DNA of 64,000 nucleotides from Chitinophaga costaii (GCF_900094705.1 NZ_FMAR01000007.1:124001-188000), one strand, 5' to 3'; counted from the stretch's first letter, positions 36,955-46,416 are shown. Notes: a model not told the origin generated them from the sequence alone. A program made the numbers and translations.

Positions 36955-38502
36955 ATGGAAAATACCATCAAAACCGATGCCGGCATCGTAATCCAGCCGC
37001 TCTACTGCACACCGCTGCCCATGACGGAGCTACCTGGCGTTTTTCCCTTTACCCGGGGCGTACATGCCACCATGTACCGGGATAAGCTATGGACCATGCG
37101 CCAATATGCGGGGTTTAGCACTGCCAGGGAGTCTAACAAACGATATCATTACTTGCTGGGCCAGGGTGTAATGGGACTTAGTGTTGCCTTTGACCTTCCC
37201 ACACAAATTGGTTACGACAGCGATCATCCCATGGCGGAGGGCGAAGTGGGGAAAGTAGGGGTAGCCATCGATTCGCTGGAAGATATGGAGGAGCTGTTTG
37301 ACGGCATTACCCTGGAGCAGATTACCACCTCTATGACCATCAACGCCACGGGGTTTATCCTGCTGGCCCTTTACATTGCGCTGGCCAAACGTCAAGGGGC
37401 CGACTTAAAAAAGATATCCGGCACTATCCAAAATGATATATTAAAAGAGTACGCTGCGCGCGGCACCTATATTTATCCGCCCAAACCTTCTATGCGACTC
37501 ATCACCGATATTTTTGAATATTGCAGTAAAGAAGTGCCGAAGTGGAATACTATTTCCATTTCGGGTTATCATATCCGTGAAGCCGGTTCCGACGCAGTGC
37601 AGGAGCTGGCCTTTACCTTATCTAACGGCAAAGCCTACCTGAAAGCTGCCTTGGCAAAGGGGTTGGACATCAACATATTTGCTAAACGCCTCTCTTTTTT
37701 CTTCAATGCGCATAATCACCTGTTTGAAGAAGTAGCCAAGTTTCGGGCTGCAAGGCGCATGTGGGCGCAGATCACCAAAGACCTGGGTGCCACCGATCCC
37801 AAGGCACAGATGCTGCGGTTTCACACCCAGACCGGGGGCAGCACTCTTACGGCGCAGCAGCCGCACAACAATATAGTGCGTGTTACCATCCAGTCGCTGG
37901 CGGCCACAATGGGTGGAACACAATCGTTGCACACCAATGGTTACGACGAGGCGTTGTCTTTACCCACGGAAGAAGCCGCCCGTATTGCCCTGCGCACCCA
38001 GCAGATCATTGGATACGAAAGTGGCGTGGCCGACACGGTAGATCCCTTGGGAGGCTCGTTTTACGTAGAAGCACTGACCAATGAAATAGCCGCCAGGGCC
38101 CATCAGCTTATCGAAAAAATAGATGCCATGGGAGGCGCAGTAAGCGCCATTGAGCAAGGCTTTGTGCAGGATGAAATTGCAAAGAGCGCCTACCGCTACC
38201 AGCAGGCCATTGAAAAAAACGAAAAAATTATCGTTGGGGTGAATAAATTTACCGTGGCTGCGCAAGTAGCACCAGAGGTATTCCGGATAGACGACAGCAT
38301 AAGGCAGGCACAATCAGAAAAGCTGGTAGCCCTGCGTGCACGACGCGACAATGAACAGGTACAACGTATTTTACAGGAGCTGGCGCAACAGGCCACCACC
38401 ACGCAAAACCTTATGCCTATTGTTGTTACCGCCGTAGAAAATTATTGTACACTGGGAGAAATTGCCGATACCCTGCGTAAAGTGTGGGGCGAATACATTT
38501 AG
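36955..38502 (+). CDS. Methylmalonyl-CoA mutase, large (catalytic) subunit
   Basis: Adenosylcobalamin-dependent rearrangement of methylmalonyl-CoA and succinyl-CoA. The 515-aa chain is the TIM-barrel part only. Substrate-specificity residues fit methylmalonyl-CoA mutase rather than isobutyryl-CoA mutase: Tyr51 in [13 protein letters not shown] and Arg169 in [13 protein letters not shown], in the positions of Tyr89 and Arg207 of the Propionibacterium enzyme. The B12-binding DXHXXG domain is absent and no gene for it is adjacent, so a separate subunit must be encoded elsewhere. The next gene is an unrelated methyltransferase. Confidence 0.88.
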   Translation: MENTIKTDAGIVIQPLYCTPLPMTELPGVFPFTRGVHATMYRDKLWTMRQYAGFSTARESNKRYHYLLGQGVMGLSVAFDLPTQIGYDSDHPMAEGEVGKVGVAIDSLEDMEELFDGITLEQITTSMTINATGFILLALYIALAKRQGADLKKISGTIQNDILKEYAARGTYIYPPKPSMRLITDIFEYCSKEVPKWNTISISGYHIREAGSDAVQELAFTLSNGKAYLKAALAKGLDINIFAKRLSFFFNAHNHLFEEVAKFRAARRMWAQITKDLGATDPKAQMLRFHTQTGGSTLTAQQPHNNIVRVTIQSLAATMGGTQSLHTNGYDEALSLPTEEAARIALRTQQIIGYESGVADTVDPLGGSFYVEALTNEIAARAHQLIEKIDAMGGAVSAIEQGFVQDEIAKSAYRYQQAIEKNEKIIVGVNKFTVAAQVAPEVFRIDDSIRQAQSEKLVALRARRDNEQVQRILQELAQQATTTQNLMPIVVTAVENYCTLGEIADTLRKVWGEYI

Positions 38503-38559
38503 CACAGTAGCAAACAAAACCAACCATTCGTAAGGTTTTGGAGGAATAAAGATTTTTAC

Positions 38560-39474
38560 ATGAGTTTAATTTATTACAATAGCTGCCCCCTGTGTGGTGC
38601 GGCTAAAATTCACCCGAGCCTGAAAGCACAGGATTTTACGGTATCGAATGAAGTTTTCGAGATATGGCATTGCGACGCCTGCACGGGCCGTTTTACCCAA
38701 AACATCCCTACCAGCGGGCAGATAGGACGCTACTATGCCGCAGCGGAATATATTAGTCATACCGAAACTAAACAAGGCCTGATTAACCGTCTTTACCACA
38801 GTGTGCGCAAGATCACCATGCGCTCCAAACAAAATTGGGTGAAATCTGCCGCCGGCCTAAAGCAAGGCAAATTGCTGGATATTGGGGCAGGTACTGGTGC
38901 CTTCCTGCATTACATGCAACAAATAGGCTGGGATGTTACTGGCCTGGAACCCGATGCCGGCGCCCGCGCGAAGGCAAAGGAACTGTACCAGGTGGAGGCT
39001 TTGCCGGTAGATAATTTATTTAGCCTGGAAACCAGCCAATACGATGTGATTACCATGTGGCATGTACTGGAACATGTACATGAGATACACGCCTACCTGC
39101 AACACCTGCCTATGTTACTGAAACAGGGCGGTGCCCTGCTCATTGCAGTACCTAACTATACTTCCATGGATGCGCAGCACTACGGACCTTTCTGGGCTGC
39201 TTACGATGTACCCCGCCATCTTTATCACTTTTCTCCTGCTGCTATGGAAACGTTGTTAAAGCAATACGGTATACAAATTGTGCGGAAACATCCCATGGTG
39301 TTCGACGCATTTTATGTAAGCCTGCTGAGTGAGAAGTACAAAACAGGCCGCAGTGGCCTGATTGGTGGCTTCTTTACTGGCTTGCGCTCCTATCGAAAAG
39401 GGCTGAAAAAAGTAGACCGTTGCAGTTCCATCGTGTATGAATGCAAAGTAGTGGCAACACCTGAAAAAGACTAA
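38560..39474 (+). CDS. Class I SAM-dependent methyltransferase with N-terminal zinc-binding motif
   Basis: A 304-aa enzyme. The N-terminus has a zinc-ribbon-like pair, CPLCGA and CDAC (residues about 9-45). The Rossmann core follows, with SAM loop LLDIGAGTGAFLHYM, acidic strand-2 end TGLEPDAGARAKA, and the methyltransf_23-type block TMWHVLEHVHEIHAYLQHLPMLLKQGG. C-terminal H-rich DVPRHLYHFSP is typical of sugar or lipid methyltransferases of this group. Substrate unknown. Starts 57 bp after the mutase gene. Confidence 0.82.
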   Translation: MSLIYYNSCPLCGAAKIHPSLKAQDFTVSNEVFEIWHCDACTGRFTQNIPTSGQIGRYYAAAEYISHTETKQGLINRLYHSVRKITMRSKQNWVKSAAGLKQGKLLDIGAGTGAFLHYMQQIGWDVTGLEPDAGARAKAKELYQVEALPVDNLFSLETSQYDVITMWHVLEHVHEIHAYLQHLPMLLKQGGALLIAVPNYTSMDAQHYGPFWAAYDVPRHLYHFSPAAMETLLKQYGIQIVRKHPMVFDAFYVSLLSEKYKTGRSGLIGGFFTGLRSYRKGLKKVDRCSSIVYECKVVATPEKD

Positions 39475-39493
39475 ACTTACCGGTCCATTTTCC

Positions 39494-39536
39494 TACGTGC
39501 TAAGGCCACGCTACAATAGCGTGGCCTTAGCACGTA
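39494..39536. repeat. 20-bp perfect inverted repeat with 3-nt loop
   Basis: Arms 39494-39513 and 39517-39536 are exactly complementary around CAA. No T-tract follows on either strand. It lies between convergent genes and may be a terminator or RNA 3'-end stabiliser. Confidence 0.8.
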
Positions 39537-39556
39537 TGATCCGTTATGAAAATTAT

Positions 39557-39639
39557 CACCGCATGGCCGCAGCACCGCCCCGCCGAATGACATAGTGCTC
39601 TCTAATGCTGGATGACGGCGGGCTGGGCACATGCGGTGT
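39557..39639. repeat. Long imperfect inverted repeat
   Basis: The outer arms CACCGCATG (39557-39565) and CATGCGGTG (about 39630-39638), and inner arms CGCCG / CGGCG, make an interrupted ~80-nt hairpin just downstream of the protease gene on the minus strand. Confidence 0.6.
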
Positions 39640-39645
39640 TATTAC

Positions 39646-40470
39646 TTAATACAGGTAGTTTAGCGCAATCAAGTCGTTTGCATTAAACGTACGATTGCCT
39701 CCATTGGAACAAGCCAGCATAAAAGAATTGGGATCGCCCCCGCTTGGCGTACCCGCGATAAGAATAGCGCCTACGCCAGCAGATCCTTCGTTGGAAGCGC
39801 TGCCCCCGCAACTGTAAGACCGGTTAAAATAATCTGTATGACGGAAACCAATACAGTGGCCCAGTTCATGCTGGATCACCGAGCCAACATATAACACATT
39901 GGGATTGGAACCATAGGCCTGCGAATTAGTATTCATACTGATGGCGCTATAAGGATTACCGCTGCTGGTAGGAAACCCGGAAGAGCCTAACGTAATATAA
40001 CCACCACTAGGCCCCTGGTTAAAACCGGAGATCGTGATATCGGCAGTGCCGCTGGTTATGCGGGTGAAAGTAAGGGAAATGTTGGCGTGGTTATAACGGT
40101 TGATGGCCGTATCTGCCCCTGCCACGAAGGCAGTACCCAGGCCGGTAACTTTTATTTTGATGGTGCGGGGCAAATTGGTTACCAGGTTGGTCGTACGGTA
40201 TTGCTCCGTGTTGGCAACGCGCAGCACAGGACCGGAGAAGGAGGTGGCCAGGTCTTCCTCGCTTAAAAAGATATCGCCTTCCACGAGATAACCGCCGCTC
40301 ACTTTATGAACATCCGCGGTGCTAAACCCTTTGTTGTAAATGGCGTTTAACGCTGCCTGGGAGATTTCGCCAGATGCTGCGGGGGTTTGGGTATGCTGGT
40401 CTTTCTTACAAGATACGACCAATACGACTGCACAAAGGCAGGTCAGAACAATGCTCATTTGCTTTTTCAT
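39646..40470 (-). CDS. Zinc-dependent HEXXHXXGXXH metalloprotease lipoprotein (M57-like)
   Basis: A 274-aa lipoprotein (signal to Cys21). The metzincin site HELGHCIGFRH is at residues 201-211 with the Met-turn SFM near 255, so all three His ligands and Glu are intact. The N-terminal region (DVHKVSGGYLVEGDIFLSEEDL) and TRITSGTADITI fit the dual-action HEIGH metallopeptidase family, M57. It would act at the cell surface or outside. The gene stands alone, with a T9SS-sorted serine protease gene divergent beyond it. Confidence 0.85.
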   Translation of the reverse strand: MKKQMSIVLTCLCAVVLVVSCKKDQHTQTPAASGEISQAALNAIYNKGFSTADVHKVSGGYLVEGDIFLSEEDLATSFSGPVLRVANTEQYRTTNLVTNLPRTIKIKVTGLGTAFVAGADTAINRYNHANISLTFTRITSGTADITISGFNQGPSGGYITLGSSGFPTSSGNPYSAISMNTNSQAYGSNPNVLYVGSVIQHELGHCIGFRHTDYFNRSYSCGGSASNEGSAGVGAILIAGTPSGGDPNSFMLACSNGGNRTFNANDLIALNYLY

Positions 40471-40988
40471 AGCTCAGATTTTGATTTGAAGTGGGTTAAA
40501 TATTGGGAAATACAATGCCTGCAACGCATTTCTGCGATGCACAGCAAACGGATCATACAGATTTACTTAATTGTTATAACGTTAACGCATACACGTAATT
40601 TTTAAGGCATGCAGTTTAGCAAATAACTCGTTACAGTTATGGCGATAGGTGTATGCCAATGCAGGGCTGCAACCGGTGGTTGAAAACAGCGTACACTACA
40701 TCATATTGATCAATTAATAAAGCGGAAACAGTTGTGCCAGGATTATCTGAAAGTATTTACTGTAAAGTGTTTTAATGAAAACCGGGTATGATCAAAAACA
40801 AATGGATAGCGCTTCAGGTTCTTTGCTCAGTTTAGATTTTAGTTTGCCCCGATTACTTGCTCTTATCTCAATATTAGCAAAATTTTAAGAACCAAAAAAA
40901 CATTTTTAAAGCCTGTAAAAAAAAATGGAGTGTTGGTTTAATCGCAGTAAAAAGACTTATTATCGTTGTTCCCCTTTTGTAAATCACT
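40471..40988. other. 518-bp intergenic region
   Basis: Between divergent protease genes. AT-rich, no gene seen. TATCGTTG at 40961-40968 is one base off the -7 consensus and lies 20 bp before the subtilase start. Confidence 0.5.
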
Positions 40989-43721
40989 ATGCTCCTGCGC
41001 CTCTCTTTCTATATGTACACGCTGTTTTTTTTGCGCTCTGCCCTGGCCGGCGCGGAGGGTAATCCGGCTATAATCATCAGTAGCTGCCACAATAATTTTA
41101 GCGTACATTTCTCCGGCTCCTTTGCTGCGCGGATTCAACAGCCAGGACTAGTATGCAGGTGGAAGGCTGATATTTATTTTTTGCAACATGCAAAGCAGTA
41201 TTGGCATATGATCAATACAGACACGGTAGGCGACCGTTGGAAAGCCAGTCCTTCTTTATTGCAACTGCTATCTGCCCCAGCGCCGCAGCGCAACCTTACC
41301 TTACTGGTAGCTGCGGATAAGCTGCCATGGCCCGCCATACTGCTGCAACCGGGCATTTACAAAATAACCATTGCAGCAGGCGCTGTAGATAGCTTATTAT
41401 CCCTGAAAGCCGTTCGCTTTGCAGACCTGCCTAAAAAAGTAGTGCCAGAACTGATCATCCGCAGCAGCAACATGTGGCTGAACCGTATTGCCCTGCTGCA
41501 ACAAAACTACCCGTTACTACAGGGACAAAACATGGTGATCTCTTTAAAAGAAGCGATGTTCGACACCAGTGATATAGATCTGCTGGGCAAAAACATTCCC
41601 TCCGGCGTGGCTGCTGCCGGCATCAGCGAGCATGCATCCATTATGGCCACCCTGGCCGCTGGCCTTGGCAATAGTGATGTAACCGGCAAGGGGGTAGCAC
41701 CCGCTGCACAACTGAGCGGGGCAGATTACAGTACTAACCTGCTGCCGGAGGAAGATGCCTATTATCAACAGTATCACATTGGCGTACAGAATCATTCGTA
41801 TGGGACCCCATCTGTGGAAAATTACTATGGACTGGAAGCGCTGGCCTTCGACAAGCAGGCATGGGAGCAGGATACACTGGTGCATGTTTTTTCTTCAGGG
41901 AATATCGGTGATTCCGTGGCCACTGCCGGAACTTACGCTGGAGTACTGGGTTTTGCTAATTTATCCGGCAATTTTAAACAGGCTAAAAATGTAATCGTCG
42001 TAGGGGGCACAGATGCTGACAATACCACGCCCCTGCTAAGTTCTAAGGGACCAGCTTACGATGGCCGCGTAAAACCAGACATCGTTGCGTATGGCGAAGA
42101 TGGTACTTCGGGCGCTGCTGCATTAACAAGTGGGGTAGCAGCGCTACTGCAACAAGCCTTCCTGCAACAAACGGGGCACAGGCCGGGCAATGCGCTGGTA
42201 AAGGGATTGCTGGTAAATAGCGCCACAGACATTGGCCCAGCCGGCGTAGACTATACCAACGGTTATGGAGCCTTGCATGCCGCGAATGCTATGAAAACTT
42301 TATTAGCGGGGCGCTATCTAACAGGTGTAGTCAGCAATGGCACCACACAGCACTTCCCGCTAACGGTACCTGCTGGTATGGGCCGGCTAACCGTATCCCT
42401 CACGTGGAGCGATCCGCCCGCTGCTATCCATGCGCCCCTAGCCTTGGTAAACGACCTGGACTTGCAGGTACATGCGCCCGATGGGCAATGGCTGCTGCCT
42501 TGGGTGTTGGCCCCCCAACCCGCATCCCTGCAAAAACCTGCTATACGTGGCCGCGACAGTCTTAACAACACCGAGCAGGTAACGCTGGACAATCCACTGG
42601 CAGGCAGTTACACGCTGATAGTAAATGGTTATCATATTCCAACAGGGCCGCAGCGTTTTTTCATTGTGTACGACTGGCTGCCGGCGCACGTTTTTACCTG
42701 GGAATATCCCTTGGGCGGCAGCAAGCTGGAAGCCGCCACCACGCAAACTTTACATTGGTTTTCCCGTGGAGATAACACGGGTAATATTTCGTATAGCCTG
42801 GACCGTGGCCACACCTGGAAAACACTGGCCACCACCCTACCCCTGCAAGCCGATGGTTTTGCCTGGGCGCTGCCAGATACTTTTTGCACCGGGTTGCTAA
42901 AAATGGAAACCGCCGGTCAGTCGTTTGTGAGCGATACGTTTATGATCTCTCCTAAACCATTGCTACACGTGGGTTTCGACTGCTCCGATGCGGGACTGTT
43001 ATGGTGGTCCACGCAGGCCGGCGCGGGCAGCTACAGCCTCTCCGCCATCACTGGTAATCTGCTGACGCCGTATAGCCTTACCAGTGATACCAGCCTGCTC
43101 CTCCCGGCAGAAGGCCCCTCCTACTTTTCACTGCGGGCCATTACCCCGGACGGCGATACCGGGCTGCAAAGCCTTACGTATAATTATCACACCCAGGGGT
43201 TGCAATGTTATATCCAGTCATTAAATGCAGATACGCTGCTGAAAGGCGTATTGTTACAATTACAGTTGGGCACCACTTACCACCTGAATAGCATTCGCTG
43301 GGAACGCTTGCTAGGCAATGATTTCAAGACCTTGTTTGTGCAACCAGTGGACGATAGATTATATTATTCCTTTGTGGATACCACTGCATTAACCGGCATC
43401 GTGTATTACCGGGTAACCCTGCTCACCGATGCAGGCAGGGCCTATCCCTCTGAGAAAGTAAGGGTAAACCTGCTAGGCTTACATCCTTACTGGCTGTTTC
43501 CCAATCCTGCGCAAACACAATTCCAGTTCTTCAGCTATCTAACCGAAAATGTACAGCTACAACTTTTTGATATGAAGGGCCGCCTGGTATTATCCCGCCG
43601 TATCAGTAATCCACAAACAACGGTGCCTGTAAACCAGTTAGGGGCGGGCATTTACATATGCGTAGTGTATGAGAAAGGCAGGAGGGTGATGCAACAGCAA
43701 CTGGTAGTGATAGCTCCCTAA
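40989..43721 (+). CDS. Secreted S8 (subtilisin-like) protease with T9SS sorting domain
   Basis: A 910-aa secreted serine protease. Signal peptide MLLRLSFYMYTLFFLRSALAGA. Predicted catalytic Asp192 (AMFDTSDID), His215 (SEHASIMATLAAG), oxyanion Asn305 (FSSGNIGD) and Ser374 (DGTSGAAALTSG). A beta sandwich domain follows (LTWSDPPAAIHAPLALVNDLDLQV, typical of S8 proteases), then Ig-like modules. The last ~80 residues (WLFPNPAQTQFQFF ... DMKGRLVL ... LGAGIYICVV) are a type A T9SS C-terminal sorting domain, so it is exported by the gliding/T9 machinery. Confidence 0.9.
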   Translation: MLLRLSFYMYTLFFLRSALAGAEGNPAIIISSCHNNFSVHFSGSFAARIQQPGLVCRWKADIYFLQHAKQYWHMINTDTVGDRWKASPSLLQLLSAPAPQRNLTLLVAADKLPWPAILLQPGIYKITIAAGAVDSLLSLKAVRFADLPKKVVPELIIRSSNMWLNRIALLQQNYPLLQGQNMVISLKEAMFDTSDIDLLGKNIPSGVAAAGISEHASIMATLAAGLGNSDVTGKGVAPAAQLSGADYSTNLLPEEDAYYQQYHIGVQNHSYGTPSVENYYGLEALAFDKQAWEQDTLVHVFSSGNIGDSVATAGTYAGVLGFANLSGNFKQAKNVIVVGGTDADNTTPLLSSKGPAYDGRVKPDIVAYGEDGTSGAAALTSGVAALLQQAFLQQTGHRPGNALVKGLLVNSATDIGPAGVDYTNGYGALHAANAMKTLLAGRYLTGVVSNGTTQHFPLTVPAGMGRLTVSLTWSDPPAAIHAPLALVNDLDLQVHAPDGQWLLPWVLAPQPASLQKPAIRGRDSLNNTEQVTLDNPLAGSYTLIVNGYHIPTGPQRFFIVYDWLPAHVFTWEYPLGGSKLEAATTQTLHWFSRGDNTGNISYSLDRGHTWKTLATTLPLQADGFAWALPDTFCTGLLKMETAGQSFVSDTFMISPKPLLHVGFDCSDAGLLWWSTQAGAGSYSLSAITGNLLTPYSLTSDTSLLLPAEGPSYFSLRAITPDGDTGLQSLTYNYHTQGLQCYIQSLNADTLLKGVLLQLQLGTTYHLNSIRWERLLGNDFKTLFVQPVDDRLYYSFVDTTALTGIVYYRVTLLTDAGRAYPSEKVRVNLLGLHPYWLFPNPAQTQFQFFSYLTENVQLQLFDMKGRLVLSRRISNPQTTVPVNQLGAGIYICVVYEKGRRVMQQQLVVIAP

Positions 43722-43737
43722 TCTTCAAAGGCTACTA

Positions 43738-43777
43738 AAAAAAACGGACCCATCCCAAAGGACAGGTCCGTACGGTA
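43738..43777. terminator. Terminator between convergent subtilase and lpdA genes
   Basis: Arms ACGGACC (43744-43750) and GGTCCGT (43765-43771), with A8 before and T6 after. Confidence 0.7.
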
Positions 43778-43794
43778 TTTTTTGCCGAAAATAT

Positions 43795-45201
43795 TTACAG
43801 GTGGATGGCTTCGTCGTAAGCTACTTCGATCGCATCTTTCACCGCTTCGCTCATTGTTGGGTGTGGGTGTATGGAGTTCAGCACTTCCTGATAAGTAGTT
43901 TCCAATGTACGGGCAGTAACGGTTTCCGCAATGATCTCGGTTACGTTAGCACCTATCATGTGGGTACCTAGCCATTCGCCATATTTGGCATCGAAGATCA
44001 CTTTTACGAAACCTTCCGGAGCGCCGGCTGCACCCGCTTTGCCGGAGGCAGAGTACGGGAATTTGCCCACACGGATTTCGTAACCTGCTTCCTTGGCCGC
44101 TTTCTCCGTATAACCCACGGAAGCGATTTCCGGTACGCAGTAAGTACAACCCGGGATGTTCATGTAGTTGATCGGCTCCGGTTTGTGCGCAAATTTCTTT
44201 TCGTTGTAAGCGATGGCTTCCACGCAAATGATGGCTTCTTTGGAAGCTACGTGTGCCAGGGCCGGACCAGGAATGATGTCGCCGATGGCAAATACACCCT
44301 GTACATTGGTTTGGTAGTATTTATCTACCAATACGCGGCCTTTATCAGTTTTAATGCCCAGTTGTTCCAGGCCAATATTTTCGATGTTGGCAGAGATACC
44401 TACTGCGCTCAGCACGATATCCGCTTCGAGCGTAATGTTACCGGTGGCGGTTTTCACACTGGCTTTTACGCCGGTGCCGCTGGTATCTACGCTTTCCACG
44501 CTGGCATTGGTCATTACCTCTATACCTTTTTTCTTATAAATTTTTTCCAGCTCTTTGGAGATGTCTTCATCTTCTACCGGCACGATGCGGGGCAGAAATT
44601 CTACCACGGTTACCTTGGTACCCATCGTAGCATAGAAGTAGGCAAACTCCACACCGATAGCACCAGACCCTACCACTATCATGGATTTAGGAGCAGTGGG
44701 CAATACCAGTGCTTCGCGGTAACCGATTATTTTTTTACCATCAATAGGCAGGTTCGGCAACTGACGGCTGCGGGCGCCTGTGGCCAGGATAATATATTTA
44801 GCGTCCTGGGTAGTTACTTTACCAGCGGCATCGGTGATTTCCACCTGGCCTTTGGTTTTTACTTTACCGGTACCCATGATCACATCGATCTTGTTCTTCT
44901 TCATGAGGAACTGTACGCCACGGCTATTTTTATCGGCCACGCCACGGCTTCTTTTCACCACTGCGTCGAAGTCGGCTTTAGGATCGGTTACGATCAGGCC
45001 ATATTCTTTTGCATGATGCATATATTCCAATACCTGGGCGGATTTCAGCAGTGCCTTCGTTGGAATACAGCCCCAGTTCAGGCAGATACCACCAAGGCTT
45101 TCTCTTTCTACCACTGCTACTTTAAAGCCAAGCTGTGAAGCCCGGATAGCTGCCACATAACCACCAGGACCGCTACCGATTACGATTACGTCGTATGCCA
45201 T
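43795..45201 (-). CDS. lpdA: Dihydrolipoyl dehydrogenase
   Basis: E3 component of 2-oxoacid dehydrogenase complexes; FAD enzyme reoxidising lipoamide with NAD. The 468-aa length is standard. FAD motif GSGPGGYVAAIRASQLG, redox disulfide GGICLNWGCIPTKAL, NAD motif VVGSGAIGVEFAYFY, and the C-terminal catalytic HPHPTMSEAV are all present. No E1/E2 genes lie nearby. The -7 element TACCTTTG (minus, 45228-45235) lies 26 bp upstream. Confidence 0.97.
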   Translation of the reverse strand: MAYDVIVIGSGPGGYVAAIRASQLGFKVAVVERESLGGICLNWGCIPTKALLKSAQVLEYMHHAKEYGLIVTDPKADFDAVVKRSRGVADKNSRGVQFLMKKNKIDVIMGTGKVKTKGQVEITDAAGKVTTQDAKYIILATGARSRQLPNLPIDGKKIIGYREALVLPTAPKSMIVVGSGAIGVEFAYFYATMGTKVTVVEFLPRIVPVEDEDISKELEKIYKKKGIEVMTNASVESVDTSGTGVKASVKTATGNITLEADIVLSAVGISANIENIGLEQLGIKTDKGRVLVDKYYQTNVQGVFAIGDIIPGPALAHVASKEAIICVEAIAYNEKKFAHKPEPINYMNIPGCTYCVPEIASVGYTEKAAKEAGYEIRVGKFPYSASGKAGAAGAPEGFVKVIFDAKYGEWLGTHMIGANVTEIIAETVTARTLETTYQEVLNSIHPHPTMSEAVKDAIEVAYDEAIHL

Positions 45202-45227
45202 AGTCTTTTGTTTTTATTTAAACTTGC

Positions 45228-45235
45228 CAAAGGTA
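45228..45235 (-). promoter_or_regulatory. -7 element of lpdA
   Basis: TACCTTTG on the minus strand matches TAnnTTTG, 26 bp before the start codon. Confidence 0.55.
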
Positions 45236-45376
45236 GGGAAAATGTATTAAGTAGTATATATTAAGTCTAACCGGATGCGGATAACCGGCCGTATACATGC
45301 GAATTTTCATAATAATATACCGCCCGAGCCTTCCCCGCAGCACCAGGGAACCCGCAGCTGCATTTAAAATTATTTA

Positions 45377-45404
45377 TAAGTAAATGAATATTCACTTATC
45401 TTTG
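45377..45404 (+). promoter_or_regulatory. Promoter and probable auto-operator of the TetR gene
   Basis: The palindrome TGAATATTCA (45385-45394), extended as ATAAGT...ACTTAT on both sides, ends 2 bp before the -7 element TATCTTTG (45397-45404). A repressor bound there would block the promoter. Two related palindromes follow at 46077 and 46407. Confidence 0.6.
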
Positions 45405-45412
45405 CGGCGCCA

Positions 45413-46003
45413 ATGCGAACCAGGGACGAAAATAAAGAGAACAACTTGTTGCAAGAGGCTTTGCAGATGATTGTGCGCGAGGGCTTCGACGGCCTGAGCA
45501 TGCAAAAGCTGGCCAAGGCAGCAGGGGTGTCGCCTGCTACCATTTATATCTATTTCAAGGACCGGGACGACCTGATCCTGCAATTGTATAAAAGGGAGGT
45601 GGAAAAATATTTCGACTATGTGTTGCAGGGATTTGATCCGGAGATGAGTTTTGCCGAAGGCATGAGGGTGCAGTGGAAGCGGCGGGCAGCTTACGTGCTA
45701 CGACATCCGGCAGTGGGGCATTTCATGGAACACATGGCCTTTACGCCGCTCAGCCTTCACTCCCAGGGCATCCTGGACCCAAAGTTTAACCAGGTTATGT
45801 CCAGGTTTTCGCAAAAGGCGATCGACCATGGGGAATTGGTAGAAATGCCATTTGAAATGTATTGGTCTATTGCCTTTTCCCCGCTGATAAACCTGATTAA
45901 AATGCACAAAGCAGGCAAGGGCTACCATGGAGCATCCTTTGTACTGACCGATGATATCCTGGAGCGAACGTTGCATCAGGTGTTAAAGGCACTGCAACCC
46001 TGA
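45413..46003 (+). CDS. TetR/AcrR-family transcriptional regulator
   Basis: A 196-aa dimeric repressor. The N-terminal DNA-binding domain is standard: LLQEALQMIVREGFDGLSMQKLAKAAGVSPATIYIYFKDRDDLILQLY (residues about 10-58 in blocks). The C-terminal ligand domain is helical and unassigned (MRVQWKRRAAYVLRHPAVGHFMEHMAF). The palindromes at its own promoter, before the next small gene and past it suggest that it controls itself and that gene. Divergent lpdA is 210 bp away. Ligand unknown. Confidence 0.88.
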   Translation: MRTRDENKENNLLQEALQMIVREGFDGLSMQKLAKAAGVSPATIYIYFKDRDDLILQLYKREVEKYFDYVLQGFDPEMSFAEGMRVQWKRRAAYVLRHPAVGHFMEHMAFTPLSLHSQGILDPKFNQVMSRFSQKAIDHGELVEMPFEMYWSIAFSPLINLIKMHKAGKGYHGASFVLTDDILERTLHQVLKALQP

Positions 46004-46076
46004 CCTGCGAAACAGACCAGCGGCCTTTCTTAGATGTGCCATATTGTTTATCAGGTCTTTTTTTCACAGTTAATAA

Positions 46077-46086
46077 TGAATATTCA
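46077..46086 (+). promoter_or_regulatory. Second TGAATATTCA palindrome, before the small ferredoxin-like gene
   Basis: TGAATATTCA with flanks AA and CTTT, as at the TetR promoter, 10-22 bp before the possible start codons at 46096 and 46108. Candidate TetR operator. Confidence 0.55.
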
Positions 46087-46107
46087 CTTTTTTGTATGCA
46101 TGTACTC

Positions 46108-46356
46108 ATGAATCAAATATTGGTCTTTAAAACAAACATTCTTTCGGCCAATGCAGAAGTGCGGGTAGCTTTATTGCTCAATGCCCAATCTAATGTACTG
46201 CAATGGTCTATTGATCACGAAGACATCGACGAGGTACTGCGGGTGGTGGTGCTGGGTATGGAAGAAGCCGATCTTATGTCGCTGCTTAACGGCCTTGGCT
46301 TGCAGTGTACGCCTCTGCGGGATGAATTAGTACCGGAAAGCCGTTTCCAATTTTAG
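46108..46356 (+). CDS. Small protein with ferredoxin-like (HMA-type) fold lacking the metal cysteines
   Basis: 82 aa from ATG 46108 (MNQILVFKTNILSANAEVR), or 86 aa from ATG 46096. The pattern is that of a heavy-metal-associated beta-alpha-beta-beta-alpha-beta domain: ILVFKTNI, helix, VLQWSIDHEDIDEVLRVVV, helix EADLMSLLNGLG, and final strand. The loop that carries CXXC in metallochaperones has no cysteine; the only Cys is near the end. Similar small proteins occur next to TetR genes in other Bacteroidota. Likely a ligand- or protein-binding module rather than a copper carrier. Probably controlled by the adjacent TetR. Confidence 0.6.
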   Translation: MNQILVFKTNILSANAEVRVALLLNAQSNVLQWSIDHEDIDEVLRVVVLGMEEADLMSLLNGLGLQCTPLRDELVPESRFQF

Positions 46357-46406
46357 CTGTCATGCAGCAGGGATACAATTTTCCTTTTTTTTACAAAATA
46401 AATAAA

Positions 46407-46416
46407 TGAACATTCA
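46407..46416 (+). promoter_or_regulatory. Third related palindrome, past the small gene
   Basis: TGAACATTCA, flanked by AAA and TTTT, differs from the first two by one base. No gene follows on the plus strand before the terminator at 46517, so its target is unclear. Confidence 0.45.
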
